A stretch of 38,350 nucleotides of DNA from Zelonia costaricensis. Lineage: Eukaryota; Euglenozoa; Kinetoplastea; Trypanosomatida; Trypanosomatidae. Shown one piece after another: positions 10,916-19,843 of this stretch. The first letter of the stretch is position 1. Each line of letters begins with the position of its first letter. The stretch lies in NCBI GenBank assembly GCA_030849075.1, contig JASAOO010003302.1:1-38350 (forward strand), written 5' to 3'. A program made the translations under genes and the position numbers. The notes under the pieces were generated by a model that was given only the letters and a program-made list of their open reading frames with translations, did not search any database and was not told where the DNA came from.

Positions 10916-11635
10916 TTACAGCTTGGCCGGGTAGCGCCTCGCTTGCCCATCCCGAAGGGTGAAGATGTGGCGGAAGTCGCGGTAGCGGTCGTTCACCTCA
11001 AACCCGTATCCGATAATGTACTTGTTCGGGCCGTCGAGGCAGGCGTACTCGGGCTCAAATCGCACCTTGCGCGCGGCGGGCTCCTTGTTCACCATGACCA
11101 GCGTCTTCAGGCTCTTCGGCTGGAACTTCTCCATGATCTCGTCGCGCAGGAAGCGCAGCGTGCGGCCCGAGTCGCAGACGTCCTCGACGATCAGCACGTG
11201 CTTTCCGCGCAGGTTCTCGAACTTGGGGCGCATGAGCACGGAGATTTTGTTGGTGCTCTTCGTGCCCGAATTGTACGACGCCAGCCTCACAAAGTCCACA
11301 ACGTGGGGAAGCCCGGCGTCACCGAGGTAGCGCACGAAGTCTGCCGTGAAGATGTAGCTGCCCTTGAGGACCGAGATTATGATGAGCGGGTTGTCGTAGC
11401 TGATGGGTGCCTCCGGTTCCTGCGGCAGCGCGGCCGCCGCGCTCGCCGGTAGGCGGGTGTCGCGGTGATGCAGCGGCTTGTAGTCCTTCGCAATTGCCTC
11501 AGCCGTGGCCTTGATGCTGGCCTGGATGACGTCCTCAGTGGCCACGATGCTAGAGGCCATGGGGTACTCTCGACCATCGACGAACACGCGGCCCTGCGCG
11601 TCCACCGAGCCGGTGCAGCGGTGCGTGGACTGCAT
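10916..11635 (-). CDS. XPRT: Xanthine phosphoribosyltransferase, glycosomal
   Basis: A 239-residue purine phosphoribosyltransferase. It transfers phosphoribose from PRPP to xanthine (and, in characterised Leishmania enzymes, also hypoxanthine and guanine) to make nucleotides. Visible motifs are the pyrophosphate-loop SVLKGSYIFTADF near residue 88, the PRPP-binding signature VLIVEDVCDSGRT at 147-159, and NKYIIGYGFEV near 204. The C-terminus is AKL, a type 1 peroxisomal targeting signal, placing it in the glycosome. Residues 10-30 (VDAQGRVFVDGREYPMAS) match the N-terminus I recall for Leishmania XPRT, so the ATG at 11635 is the start; the frame can be extended a few codons to a TTG at 11644, which I do not accept. 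Length agrees with the family. It is the paralogue of the HGPRT gene 3 kb upstream. Confidence 0.96.
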   Translation of the reverse strand: MQSTHRCTGSVDAQGRVFVDGREYPMASSIVATEDVIQASIKATAEAIAKDYKPLHHRDTRLPASAAAALPQEPEAPISYDNPLIIISVLKGSYIFTADFVRYLGDAGLPHVVDFVRLASYNSGTKSTNKISVLMRPKFENLRGKHVLIVEDVCDSGRTLRFLRDEIMEKFQPKSLKTLVMVNKEPAARKVRFEPEYACLDGPNKYIIGYGFEVNDRYRDFRHIFTLRDGQARRYPAKL

Positions 11636-11682
11636 GATGAACAACGTCTGTATGTGTGTGTGTGTCTGCGGGACGGCCTTTG

Positions 11683-11715
11683 CTTTTTATATATATGAGA
11701 AGTAGGAGAAGTAAG
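11683..11715 (-). promoter_or_regulatory. Candidate spliced-leader acceptor for XPRT
   Basis: On the minus strand the pyrimidine-rich stretch CTTACTTCTCCTACTTCTC (about 11714-11696) is followed by an AT run and the first AG at 11684-11683. This would give a 5' untranslated region of about 47 bases that contains a short CA repeat (plus-strand TG near 11651-11664). Pattern-based only. Confidence 0.4.
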
Positions 11716-13301
11716 GCGTTCGAGACAACGCGGGGGGTGGGGTACGCGATCGGGTGAGGAAAAGGAGTGTTTATGTGTCAACAGGAAGCAAGTGAACAGA
11801 AGAGGAGATCGACGGTGGTGGCCTTCGTGCGCGTGTTGCTGTGTGCGTGTGTTCGTGTGTGTTTAGAATTAAGAGAAGTGTGTGGGTGAAACAAGACAGA
11901 AGCTGGTTGAGGCAAGCGCGGGCGGCGCTGGGCGTCACGTTCAGTGTGGATACTCCTACACGGGACGAGGAGGTCAGAGAAGAAGTGGAGCCGAGGAGAG
12001 TGTGAGGGGGGAGCGTGCAAACCGCCGCGCGCTTTCAGCCCGTGTGCGGGAGCACCACGTCAAGTCACCATCACGCTTCGCCCGATGGGGGTGAGGGAGG
12101 GAGGGAGGGGGGAGCAGCGGGGGCCAGTGGGGGCGAGAGCGAGGACGAGCTTCTGTGCGACAAGGTCTGGGCCTTCAGGCAGCTCCGCGGTGTCGCGCAA
12201 CACGCCTGCTCACACCGCCGGACACGTCCGCGCGAATACGCAACGGCTCTCCGAGGGGGTCAAGACGCCATCAGCGTGAGTATTGGCCTTTAGGTGTCCT
12301 CTGCAAAGGCACACACAGACACACACGCGCATCAGGAAGTGCATGCTTGCTTGAATGTAAAGTGCAACCTTCCGCTTATTAGAAGGAGATGGTAGTGATG
12401 GCGCTGGTGGTGATGGTGGTGGAGGTGCAGCAGGTGCCTGTGCGCGCCTTTTTTTGGGGGGTGGGGGCATTGCGCCAGCTGCGGTGCTTACATGTACACA
12501 CACACACTGCAGACGAAGGCCGCAAGAGAGGGGTGGAGGGGGAGGCAGGCACAGGTGCGACAGTGGCGAATGAACGGGCAGACCTTGCTGCGGTGACCGC
12601 GTCCACCCACTCCATCACACACACACACACACAGTCGTTGCGCCCACGCATCCATCTCGGTGCCTCCTTCTCTACTTCACCGGCGCCTTCTTTTTCTTCA
12701 CGCTTAAGACTGTCACACATCGGGTTGGCGCCCACCACATCGCCGGCCTCCCGCCCCCCCAAAAAAAACCCCTACTTCTCTGTTCTGCCCTTTCGAGCAC
12801 ACAGATCCCATGTCTCAGCCCGACCCCCGCCTTGCATTTGCACTGTGCGTGCAGGAGAAGTGGCATCGCGCGCCGTGGCGCACTGGCGGGACGGTGTACA
12901 GCGGGGAGCGAGGGAGAGAGGGAGAGAGAGAGGCGGGTGATACTCGGGGGACGGCACACGGTGGAGCGGCGCGGGGCGGCATCACCACGAGAGAAGCGGG
13001 AGAGATCAACGAAGCTTCTCGGCAGTGATGCCCAGCCCCCACGCACACGTGTTCGGTGATGCGCCACCTGCCTCCGCATGCATGAGTACACGTGTGTGTG
13101 TGTGTGCGTGTTTACATGTAGGCGTTTCCGCACCACGTTAGGCACGTCAGTGAGCGTAGAGCACCGCAGCACAAGTTCCGTGTGCGGCGGAGGGGAGGGA
13201 GGGGGGCGGGGAGGGAAGGGAAGGGCGGGTGTGTGTGTGTGTGTGGGGGGGGGGGAGGTTGTGTACCGGAAGCATGTACAGCCTTCAAGAGGGTTCACAG
13301 A

Positions 13302-13681
13302 GGAACAAAAAAAGAGAAAACGTCGCTTCGCGTTTAGTAGAGCAGTTCAACCTGACAACGAAAAACGCTGCCACACACACGCACACACACGCACACGTCA
13401 CCCTCGTTCAGGTGCGCAGTCGCCCACGCACTGCTCGCTCTCCATCACACCACGCGCCTTCCCCCATCCTCGTCCGACTCCGCCTCTCTCTCGCTATCCC
13501 CACACCCCACACCCCACACCCCCGCGCACCGCAGCGGGCGATATGCGGTGTAGTAAGAAAGCCGGCAAGAAAAAGCAGAAGACAGGGGTGCCCGCAAGTG
13601 ACGATCAATAAGGGTTCGCGTGCAGGCGTGGGGGGGGGGGGGAAGGCAACTCCGGAGGGGGGGGGGGGTTGAGCGAGTGGG
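13302..13681. repeat. Tandem duplication, copy 1
   Basis: This copy of about 380 bp begins ggaacaaaaaaagagaaaac and ends gagcgagtggg. It is nearly identical to 13685-14055. Within it are a CA-rich stretch, a short minisatellite of CACACCC units (about 13498-13521), a non-coding stretch with atatgcggtgtagtaag, and a G-run. It differs from copy 2 by several substitutions, a 2-base indel and G-run and A-run lengths. Confidence 0.93.
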
Positions 13682-13683
13682 AA

Positions 13684-13684
13684 N
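13684..13684. other. Ambiguous base at duplication junction
   Basis: The only n that I noticed in the window lies exactly between the two duplicated copies. It may mark a place where the assembler joined or collapsed repeat copies, so the true copy number could be higher. Confidence 0.9.
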
Positions 13685-14055
13685 GGAACAAAAAAGAGAA
13701 AACATCGCTTCGCGTTTAGTAGAGCAGTTCAACCTGACAGAACGAAAAACGCTGCCACACACACGCACACACACGCACACGTCACCCTCGTTCAGGTGCG
13801 CAGTCGCCCACGCACTGCTCCCTCTCCATCACACCACGCGCCTTCCCCCATCCTCGTCCGACTCCGCCTCTCTCTCGCTATCCCCACACCCCACACCCCA
13901 CACCCCCGCGCACCGCAGCGGGCGATATGCGGTGTAGTAAGAAAGCCGGCAAGAAAAAGCAGAAGACAGGGGTGCCCGCAAGTGATGATCAATAAGGGTT
14001 CGCGTGCAGGCGTGGGGGGCAACTCCGGAGGGGGGGGGGGGGTTGAGCGAGTGGG
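13685..14055. repeat. Tandem duplication, copy 2
   Basis: Second copy of the unit at 13302-13681, offset by 383 bases and joined through a single unresolved base (n) at 13684. Differences from copy 1 include catcgc for cgtcgc near its start, an extra ga in cctgacagaacg, ctccctctcc for ctcgctctcc, gatgatcaat for gacgatcaat, and a much shorter first G-run. These differences argue that the duplication is real. Confidence 0.93.
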
Positions 14056-14647
14056 GGCATGCCAGAGGGCATGAACAGGACGGGGCGCGCGATGATGAAG
14101 AAGGTTCGTGTCGGTGTGGGCGGCTGCCGCACACGCAAGGTAAAGGAGATCAACGGGTGGGAGGCAACGCACAGGAGAGGAGGGGAAGGGAGGCGATGCG
14201 CAAGAGCGGAGAAAAGAGTGGAGAGAGAGAGAGAACGGAGGCGAAGGTGGGGGGAGGGGGGGGGGCGAGACGGCAGTGAAGACAGCGCGTCGCGGAGCGT
14301 CTACACTGAACCACGCTCACACGCACGCGTCCTCCACGCACGAGGCGCCCGCCTTCTCCCTCCCCCCCCCTTCCCGTCCCCCTCTCTACCTCCTTGCGTC
14401 CTAGCCTCTCCGGGACCACATCGTGGAGGAGGGGGGGGAACATTTACAGAGAGGAGGAGCTCAACGGAAAACAAAAGTGGAAGGCAGGGGATGAGGAAGA
14501 GAAACGGAGAACAAGGCGAGGATGCAGGTGACGCGGGCGCGCTCCACTCGACAGCCGCACCCCTGCGTGCGCGCACGCACACAGATGCACACACACACAC
14601 ACACACACGCAGGCAGACGCTCGACTTTTTCATCGTCCGTTTGTGGT

Positions 14648-15277
14648 TTAAATCTTGCTGGACGGCTTCTCGTAGTACTTCTTCTTGAGGATGCACACGT
14701 CACGCAGCTCGCGGTAGGACTCGGCGAAGTCCATGCCGTAGCCGATGACGAAGGCGTGAGGGATCGTGATGACCGGGTAGTCGACCAGCACCTCCACTTT
14801 GCGGCCTGCGGGCTTGTCCAGCAGCACCACCGTCTTGAGCGAGGCCGGCTTCTTGGCCTGCATGAACCGCATCAAGTACCGCAGCGTGATGGCGCTGTCA
14901 ACGATGTCCTCCACGATGAGCACGTGGCGGTTCTCCACCGAGTCGCGGACGTCGAGCAGCATGCGCACCTGACCCGACGTCTCCACCCCGGTGCCGTAGG
15001 AGCTGGCGCAGATGAACTCGAGCTTAACGGGCACCCCCTCATCCGCCAGGAAGCGGGCGAGGTCGGCCGTGAAGATGAAGCTGCCCTTGAGGACACACAG
15101 CAGGTACAGCGGGTTCTGCTCACTCAGCTTGCAGTTCTTGTAGTCCTGCGCGATCTGCTTGGCGCACTTCGACGTGGCGGCCCAAATCTCCTCCTGCGTG
15201 ACGAGGGTGCGCTCCGACATCTCGTACTTGCGCGACTCGGCGGAGGCACCAAACGAGGGAACCGCGGAGCTGCTCAT
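14648..15277 (-). CDS. HGPRT: Hypoxanthine-guanine phosphoribosyltransferase, glycosomal
   Basis: A 209-residue purine salvage enzyme. It converts hypoxanthine and guanine plus PRPP to IMP and GMP. Motifs: LYLLCVLKGSFIFTADLARF (residues 57-76), the flexible loop SSYGTGVETSGQVR (92-105), the PRPP signature VLIVEDIVDSAIT (119-131) with the acidic pair E123-D124 and catalytic-base Asp127, the base-specificity lysine in VVLLDKP (residues 150-156), and AFVIGYGMDFAESYREL (175-191). The C-terminal tripeptide is SKI, a plausible variant of the peroxisomal signal, consistent with the glycosomal enzyme of Leishmania, which I recall ending SKV. The frame is open further upstream, but homology begins at the ATG at 15277. 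The stop is TAA at 14648-14650. XPRT, its paralogue, lies directly downstream. Confidence 0.97.
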   Translation of the reverse strand: MSSSAVPSFGASAESRKYEMSERTLVTQEEIWAATSKCAKQIAQDYKNCKLSEQNPLYLLCVLKGSFIFTADLARFLADEGVPVKLEFICASSYGTGVETSGQVRMLLDVRDSVENRHVLIVEDIVDSAITLRYLMRFMQAKKPASLKTVVLLDKPAGRKVEVLVDYPVITIPHAFVIGYGMDFAESYRELRDVCILKKKYYEKPSSKI

Positions 15278-15951
15278 GATGACGCAGGCGTGCTTGGGGT
15301 TTGATGGGCGAAGTTGCCGTGTGGGAGGGGTGGTGGGGATGGGAGTGATCGAAGTGCAGACGTGTTGCCGTGGTGAGATGGTGCTCCGTGCGGTTCTGCT
15401 GTCGTGAGGAGGGATACGAGGAGAGTGGGGTGCTGAGTGAGACTTGGTGGACCAGGGCACTGCGCCAGAACACGCAAAGGGCGGAGAGCACACCATCCAC
15501 GGCACGTAGGGGAGCGAGGTGTTCGATGGGGAAGCGAACGGGAGAGTGACGCGGGTCATGCTGGGAGAGAGAGAGAGTTGCGCGAAACGCGACGGCAGCA
15601 CTGCCGTAGGTGCCACGCGCACGCACACACACACGAGAGAAGAAGGTGTGGCGTGCCGTGCTAGAGACCCCATCGCGCAAGCTTCGCGAGAAGAGCACCG
15701 CACTTCATACGAGGACATCCTTGGACGTCCGTTTTGCAAAGATGGGTCAGACGTGTGTCTTGTTCTTCTATTCTTGTGTTCAACGCGCCTTCTACGCACG
15801 CTCGAGGCCTACAATGAAGCTGCTCTGTGACGATAGCCGAAATCAGAACTCAAGAATCAGAGCCGCGCAGAGGCGTCGGTGTGTGTGTGTGTGTGTGTGT
15901 CAGCGCTCTTGTACTGCAGTGGAATGTGTACCCTCACAACACATCGCGGCA
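15278..15951. other. Spacer upstream of HGPRT
   Basis: About 670 bases holding the HGPRT 5' region and the 3' end of the upstream gene. It contains a short TG run (15882-15900) close to the stop codon of the upstream gene, and an open frame continuous with HGPRT whose translation is not conserved in character. No separate gene is supported. Confidence 0.65.
15293..15346 (-). promoter_or_regulatory. Candidate spliced-leader acceptor for HGPRT
   Basis: On the minus strand a C/T-rich run (about 15345-15321) is followed by AG at 15294-15293, about 16 bases upstream of the HGPRT ATG. The resulting leader would be very short. Other AGs further upstream are possible. Pattern-based only. Confidence 0.3.
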
Positions 15952-16953
15952 TCACGACGACGACTGCTGCTGTTGCTGCTGCTGCTGTTCGCGACGAGCA
16001 GCCACCGCCTTCTGCAGCTCGGCCTGGTTGCGCAGCACGGCTCGCTGCTGCTCCAGCTGGTCCTGCGCCTCGCGGCGTTCGCGCAGCTCACGCTCCCACG
16101 TCGTCTCCACCGCGCGTGCGCTGCGCCGCCGGCTCCCAAGAAAGTTGTCGTTGTAGCTGCCGATCCCCGTCACAGAGGGCGTCATCGCGGCCCACTCACT
16201 CCCCTCCATCGGGTCGCGCTCCAGCTCGCGCCGCTGCACGTAGTGCCGGCGCACCCACACCCAGAACACGACACACCACAGCGTGCAGATGGTGAAGACA
16301 ATCCGCTTGTCGCGAGTCATCATCTCCTGCTCATCCCGCATCCTCGTCAGCGCCTCACGGTTGATCTGCAGCGAGGCCTGCTGCATTCGGCCGTGCACCT
16401 GCGAGAGCTGCATCGTCTTATCGTGGTAGTCGAAGATCATCTTGCGGAAGTGCCGATCCGCCTCGTAGTGGAAGTTCTCGTAGATGGTGCGCAGCTCATG
16501 AATTTGCCGATCACGCAGCTGCAGTGTCTCGACAAGCTCGCGATCCCTCATCGCGCGGTACGTGTCGATGGTTGGCCGCTCCCGGGGGAGGTCCGCCGAC
16601 TCCGCAGTGCTGGGCCCGCCACGCGCGTCGCCGCGCACTCCGGCAAAGCCCGTTGGCGCGCACGTCGCGTCCTCTCCCGCTGGGGTCGCAGAGGGTCCAG
16701 CAGCAGCAGCAGCAGACGACGAAGATGCCGGCGACGACGACGCACCGGTCTCCGTGCCAGGTGTCGACGAGGTGGCACCTGCTGCCGTGCCGTGGGGTGG
16801 CGCCGCGTCGGGCGCGGTGCCCTGATGGTGCCGCTGCAGCACCTCCTGCTCAAGCTTCTGCCGCGCGTAGGCGCCGCCGTCATCGCCGGTGAAGGCGGCG
16901 GAGGAGAAGCCGCCGGTGGAGGCGGCAAGTCGGCGCAGCGAGAGACGAAGCAT
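15952..16953 (-). CDS. Putative mitochondrial single-pass membrane protein with coiled coil
   Basis: A 333-residue protein I do not recognise. The start at 16953 gives MLRLSLRRLAASTGGFSS, a basic, hydroxylated, amphipathic N-terminus typical of a mitochondrial presequence; a longer frame runs through a CA repeat and is unlikely to be translated. Residues 40-120 are Ala/Ser/Thr/Pro-rich and probably disordered. Residues 127-216 are charged and helical (IDTYRAMRDRELVETLQLRD, then EADRHFRKMIFDYHDKTMQL), followed by a membrane segment at about 218-234 (IVFTICTLWCVVFWVWV) with basic residues on both sides. The C-terminal part (280-320) is a predicted coiled coil and ends in a Gln run plus SSS. The layout suggests an inner or outer mitochondrial membrane protein with a helical partner-binding region. 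It lies between MetAP2 and HGPRT without a functional link. Confidence 0.85.
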   Translation of the reverse strand: MLRLSLRRLAASTGGFSSAAFTGDDGGAYARQKLEQEVLQRHHQGTAPDAAPPHGTAAGATSSTPGTETGASSSPASSSSAAAAAGPSATPAGEDATCAPTGFAGVRGDARGGPSTAESADLPRERPTIDTYRAMRDRELVETLQLRDRQIHELRTIYENFHYEADRHFRKMIFDYHDKTMQLSQVHGRMQQASLQINREALTRMRDEQEMMTRDKRIVFTICTLWCVVFWVWVRRHYVQRRELERDPMEGSEWAAMTPSVTGIGSYNDNFLGSRRRSARAVETTWERELRERREAQDQLEQQRAVLRNQAELQKAVAARREQQQQQQQQSSS

Positions 16954-16969
16954 CGTGCGGCGTGCGTCC

Positions 16970-16975
16970 GTGTGT

Positions 16976-17020
<45 letters not shown>
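16970..17020. repeat. Long TG/CA dinucleotide repeat
   Basis: About 50 bases of TG on the plus strand (CA on the transcript) directly upstream of the ATG at 16953. It probably lies in the 5' untranslated region of the mature mRNA. Confidence 0.95.
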
Positions 17021-17067
17021 GGGGAGAGAGGGGTATGAGCGTGAGTGCAGTGCCGTCCAGACGAGAG

Positions 17068-17105
17068 CTGGTCACTGAAGTGGACGTGAATGCGGAGAAG
17101 GAGAA
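17068..17105 (-). promoter_or_regulatory. Candidate spliced-leader acceptor for the mitochondrial membrane protein gene
   Basis: On the minus strand CTTCTCCTTCTCC (about 17105-17093) is followed by AG at 17076-17075 and again at 17069-17068. No AG occurs between the long CA repeat and the ATG at 16953, so the leader would contain the whole repeat. Pattern-based only. Confidence 0.3.
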
Positions 17106-18241
17106 GCGATATTGGGTGCGCTTTCCGTACTGGCACCAAGAAGTGAGTGTGTGCGCACGTGGGCAGGCGCGCGCTGCGGTGATGCGAGCGTGTAGATGGG
17201 ATGCGCAGTCGACAAGTGGGGCGATTTCAACGAAGCGAAGGGAAGCGGGGAAGCGCGCTTTCAGGAAAGAGGTGCGAGCACCTTACGCAAGACCGCGAGG
17301 TGCGCGCCTTCGAGAGAGCCGGGACGTACGCACAGTAGCTGGCATCGCAAGGTGGAGAACGGACGTGTGATTCAGGTCCACCTTCAGCACAGCTCGAGCA
17401 GATGCACAGCTGCACCGCAGAGATGGGCGGGAGACGCACCCATCGCACCCCCCCCTACACACGCGTCTTCTCGCACATCACCTTGTCGCCACCTCCGTTA
17501 TGTGTCACCCAGACGCACGCACGTTGGATGGGTGCGAGTGAGTGCGCCACAACTCCTGCTGTCCTCCTAGCCACACACTTTCTGTCCACTTGCTTTTCGG
17601 CGGTTTATGTTAGGTGAATATGCAGCGGCGCACGCGTGTCTCGCCGGAGGTTGCTCATCACTCCGCTTCTCCTTCACACACACGCACACACACACGCCGC
17701 ACAAGCGTGCACGCCACGCACTTGCAGCGGTGACGCGCTGGGCTGATGGCACACACACACACACAACACGAAGGCGGAGAGAGGCATACACCTCGCGTCG
17801 TGCGAGGGGAAAGCAGGTAGACGGTGAAGCAGGCACAACAGCGCCAACACGTTCGTAAAGTCGCACGATGGTGTGCAGGCAGGCATGCATGTAGCGGCAG
17901 AGCCCGAGGCGGGGGAAGGGGGGGGAAGTCAGAAGAGGGAGCGCACCCGCGCTCTGTGTCTGCACGCCCCCGCCCCCCGCCCCCCCCCCCACCACTCACA
18001 CGGGGGAGCCAAAGAGCGCCGAGGCAGCCACACAACACCCGCCCAGCACGACAAGAGACGCACAAGACACGCGGCACGGAAGAGGCGGGAGGGGAGGGGA
18101 GGGGATGGGAGGGGGGGGCGTGTCGACGTGCCCTTGGCGAGATATCAGCCACCGAGAACGGCAGCTGCAGCACCAACTCCGAAGCAACAAGAGGGAGTGG
18201 ACAGAGGAGATAAGGTCATTTGAGAAACGCAAGCACAGATA

Positions 18242-18293
18242 GACACACACGGACACACACACACACACACACACACGGACGGACGGACGGACG
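18242..18293. repeat. CA repeat and GGAC tetranucleotide repeat abutting the MetAP2 stop
   Basis: A CA run (about 18243-18276) leads straight into four GGAC units (about 18277-18292), which end one or two bases from the stop codon (TAG on the minus strand, 18296-18294). On the transcript the 3' untranslated region therefore begins with CGTCC units and then TG repeats. Confidence 0.95.
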
Positions 18294-19709
18294 CTAGTAG
18301 TCGTTGCCCTTGGAGAGGATCTCCTTCGCGGTGGGGCCGAGGTAGATGGTGTGCTCGAACTGCGCCGTGTAGCTGCCCTTGATGTCCACCAGCGGCGGGT
18401 ACTTGTTCACGGCCCCCTCATCGACGAGGCGGTTCAGGTTCATGAGGTGACGATCATAGCCGTCGCGGTCCAGCCACTTACGGCAGAAGGCCAGCGTGTT
18501 GTAGGACTTGTGGATGTGCTTGAGCAGCTGCTGCGCCTTCTCGGAGCGCAGCTGCATCACCTCGGCCCCGGGCACCATCATGTAGTGCGAGCACTCCAGG
18601 TCCTCGTTGACGAAGCCGCGGCCCGTCGACCCGAACGTCTCAATAGCGAATACTTCGCCCTCCTCCATCTTGGTCTGCTCCCCGCCCTTCACGATCGGCA
18701 CGCTCTTGCCGCTGTGGATCGTGTACGGGGCGATGTTGTGGCCGGAGAGATTTCGGATGCTCTTTACCGGGTACACCCTGCCGTTGATCTCCACCTCGTG
18801 CGACTCCATCACCTCCTCGATGGCGGCGCCGATGTCGCCCAGACGAACATCGATGCCGGCCTGCTTGATGCCCTCGTACGTCGCCTCCTTCACCGCCTGC
18901 AGCAGCGGATCGAACATTGGGTTGAAGGCGACGGTCCAGGCGCAGTCGATGATGCGGCCGTTGATGTGCGTGCCGAAGTCGACCTTCATGACGTCGTCGT
19001 ACGTCACGACGATCTTCTCATCTCCTGTGTTCGGGGTGTAGTGGGCCGCGACGTGGTTCAGCGAGCAGCCGGTCGGGAACGCCTGCCCGCGCACGATGCC
19101 GTCCTTGCCGATGAGCTCGTTCAGCTTCTTCTCGATGCGGTCCGTCATGAGCATGAGGGAGAGGCCGGGCTTGATCCAGCTCTGGGCCCACGTGCGCACC
19201 TGTCGGTGCACCTCCGCAGCCTCCCGCATCTCCTGCACCTGCTGCGCGCTCGCCCGCTCCAGCGCGCGCTTCTCCTCGCTGCTGCGGCGGAAGTTGTTCA
19301 CCTCGCCCGGGTGGTCGACGATTTCGCCTGTGGGGAAGTGACCAGCGGCGAACTGCTTGGCGACAGGAATCGTGGGCTCTGGCCACGTCTGCCGGGGGAG
19401 GCCATCCGCCGTCAGCGGGTACGGGTTCGCGGGGTGGTCGGCGGAGCTGGGCACGACGGGCTCGTCCGCGGCGAGGCTCTTGTTGCTCGATGCGCCAGCA
19501 CCACCGGCCTGTCCGCTCTTGCCACCGTTGCTTTGGCTGTTGTGGTTCTTCGCGGCGTCGGCCTTGGTGGCCTGCACCGCAGCCGCCAGCAGTGCGTCAA
19601 AGTCATCGGCGTCCTGCTTGCCCTTGCCCTTCTTGCCGCCGCCCTGCTGGGCCTGCTGCTGCTGCTGCTGCTGCGACTGCTTGCCCTTCGCTGCGTTCTT
19701 GGGCGGCAT
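18294..19709 (-). CDS. MAP2: Methionine aminopeptidase 2 (peptidase family M24)
   Basis: A 471-residue cytosolic enzyme that removes the initiator methionine from new proteins. The N-terminus is low-complexity, with a Gln run (12-19) and Lys/Gly clusters, as in other type 2 enzymes, where it can bind ribosomes. The catalytic domain starts near residue 108. All metal ligands can be placed by alignment with human MetAP2: Asp244 (VDFGTHING), Asp255 (RIIDCAWTV), His324 (LSGHNIAPY), Glu357 ([10 protein letters not shown]) and Glu452 (AQFEHTI). His223 in AAHYTPN corresponds to the histidine modified by fumagillin. The type 2-specific helical insertion is present (about 380-435). The C-terminus is GNDY, close to the GDDY of animals. 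Length is normal, and the ATG at 19709 is the first in frame with homology. Confidence 0.97.
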   Translation of the reverse strand: MPPKNAAKGKQSQQQQQQQAQQGGGKKGKGKQDADDFDALLAAAVQATKADAAKNHNSQSNGGKSGQAGGAGASSNKSLAADEPVVPSSADHPANPYPLTADGLPRQTWPEPTIPVAKQFAAGHFPTGEIVDHPGEVNNFRRSSEEKRALERASAQQVQEMREAAEVHRQVRTWAQSWIKPGLSLMLMTDRIEKKLNELIGKDGIVRGQAFPTGCSLNHVAAHYTPNTGDEKIVVTYDDVMKVDFGTHINGRIIDCAWTVAFNPMFDPLLQAVKEATYEGIKQAGIDVRLGDIGAAIEEVMESHEVEINGRVYPVKSIRNLSGHNIAPYTIHSGKSVPIVKGGEQTKMEEGEVFAIETFGSTGRGFVNEDLECSHYMMVPGAEVMQLRSEKAQQLLKHIHKSYNTLAFCRKWLDRDGYDRHLMNLNRLVDEGAVNKYPPLVDIKGSYTAQFEHTIYLGPTAKEILSKGNDY

Positions 19710-19802
19710 GACGGCGGCAGTGACGACGAGGAGGGGGAGGATCGGGTTGGCTGATGCACGCCACGTCGCGTACGCGGGGTGAAGTGGCGAAACGCTGTGG
19801 AG

Positions 19803-19843
19803 CTCGAGCGTGAAAGAAGAGCAGAGAGAGGGAGAGAGAAAGG
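19803..19843 (-). promoter_or_regulatory. Candidate spliced-leader acceptor for MetAP2
   Basis: On the minus strand a strong pyrimidine run, TTTCTCTCTCCCTCTCTC and onward (about 19841-19812), is followed by AG at 19804-19803 and another at 19796-19795. This would give a leader of about 90 bases. A nearer pyrimidine run at 19742-19722 has no AG before the ATG. Pattern-based only. Confidence 0.4.

Larger units (their letters stand above)
11636..14647. other. Spacer between HGPRT and XPRT
   Basis: Three kilobases with no convincing gene. It should carry the HGPRT 3' untranslated region and the XPRT 5' end. Contents: a two-copy tandem duplication (13302-14055), a CA repeat close to the HGPRT stop (14587-14609), CA/TG runs near 12500, 12617 and 13093, G-runs at 13630-13642 and 13657-13668, and an ambiguous base at 13684. 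Confidence 0.7.
16954..18293. other. Spacer between MetAP2 and the mitochondrial membrane protein gene
   Basis: About 1.3 kb with no convincing gene. It holds the TG repeat at 16970-17020, CA runs near 17676-17693 and 17751-17765, a C-run of 11 at about 17980-17990, G-rich stretches near 18090-18118, and the CA plus GGAC repeats next to the MetAP2 stop codon. Confidence 0.65.

Noticed and set aside
9428..11452. Plus-strand open frame of 674 codons antisense to XPRT
   Set aside because: The first two thirds translate simple repeats (His-Thr, Arg-Gly) and the rest is the antisense shadow of XPRT.
11636..11644. Start of XPRT at the TTG three codons upstream
   Set aside because: Nuclear genes of this group start at ATG, and the ATG at 11635 matches the family N-terminus.
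13302..14055. CRISPR array or mobile element
   Set aside because: Only two adjacent long copies without spacers, no transposase or reverse transcriptase, no terminal inverted repeats or clear target-site duplication; and the genome is eukaryotic.
15278..15799. N-terminal extension of HGPRT by about 170 codons
   Set aside because: The frame is open but the known enzyme begins at the MSSSA start, and the extension has no conserved character and would span the likely splice site.
18351..19754. Plus-strand frame of 467 codons opposite MetAP2
   Set aside because: Antisense shadow of a well-conserved enzyme; no recognisable motif.
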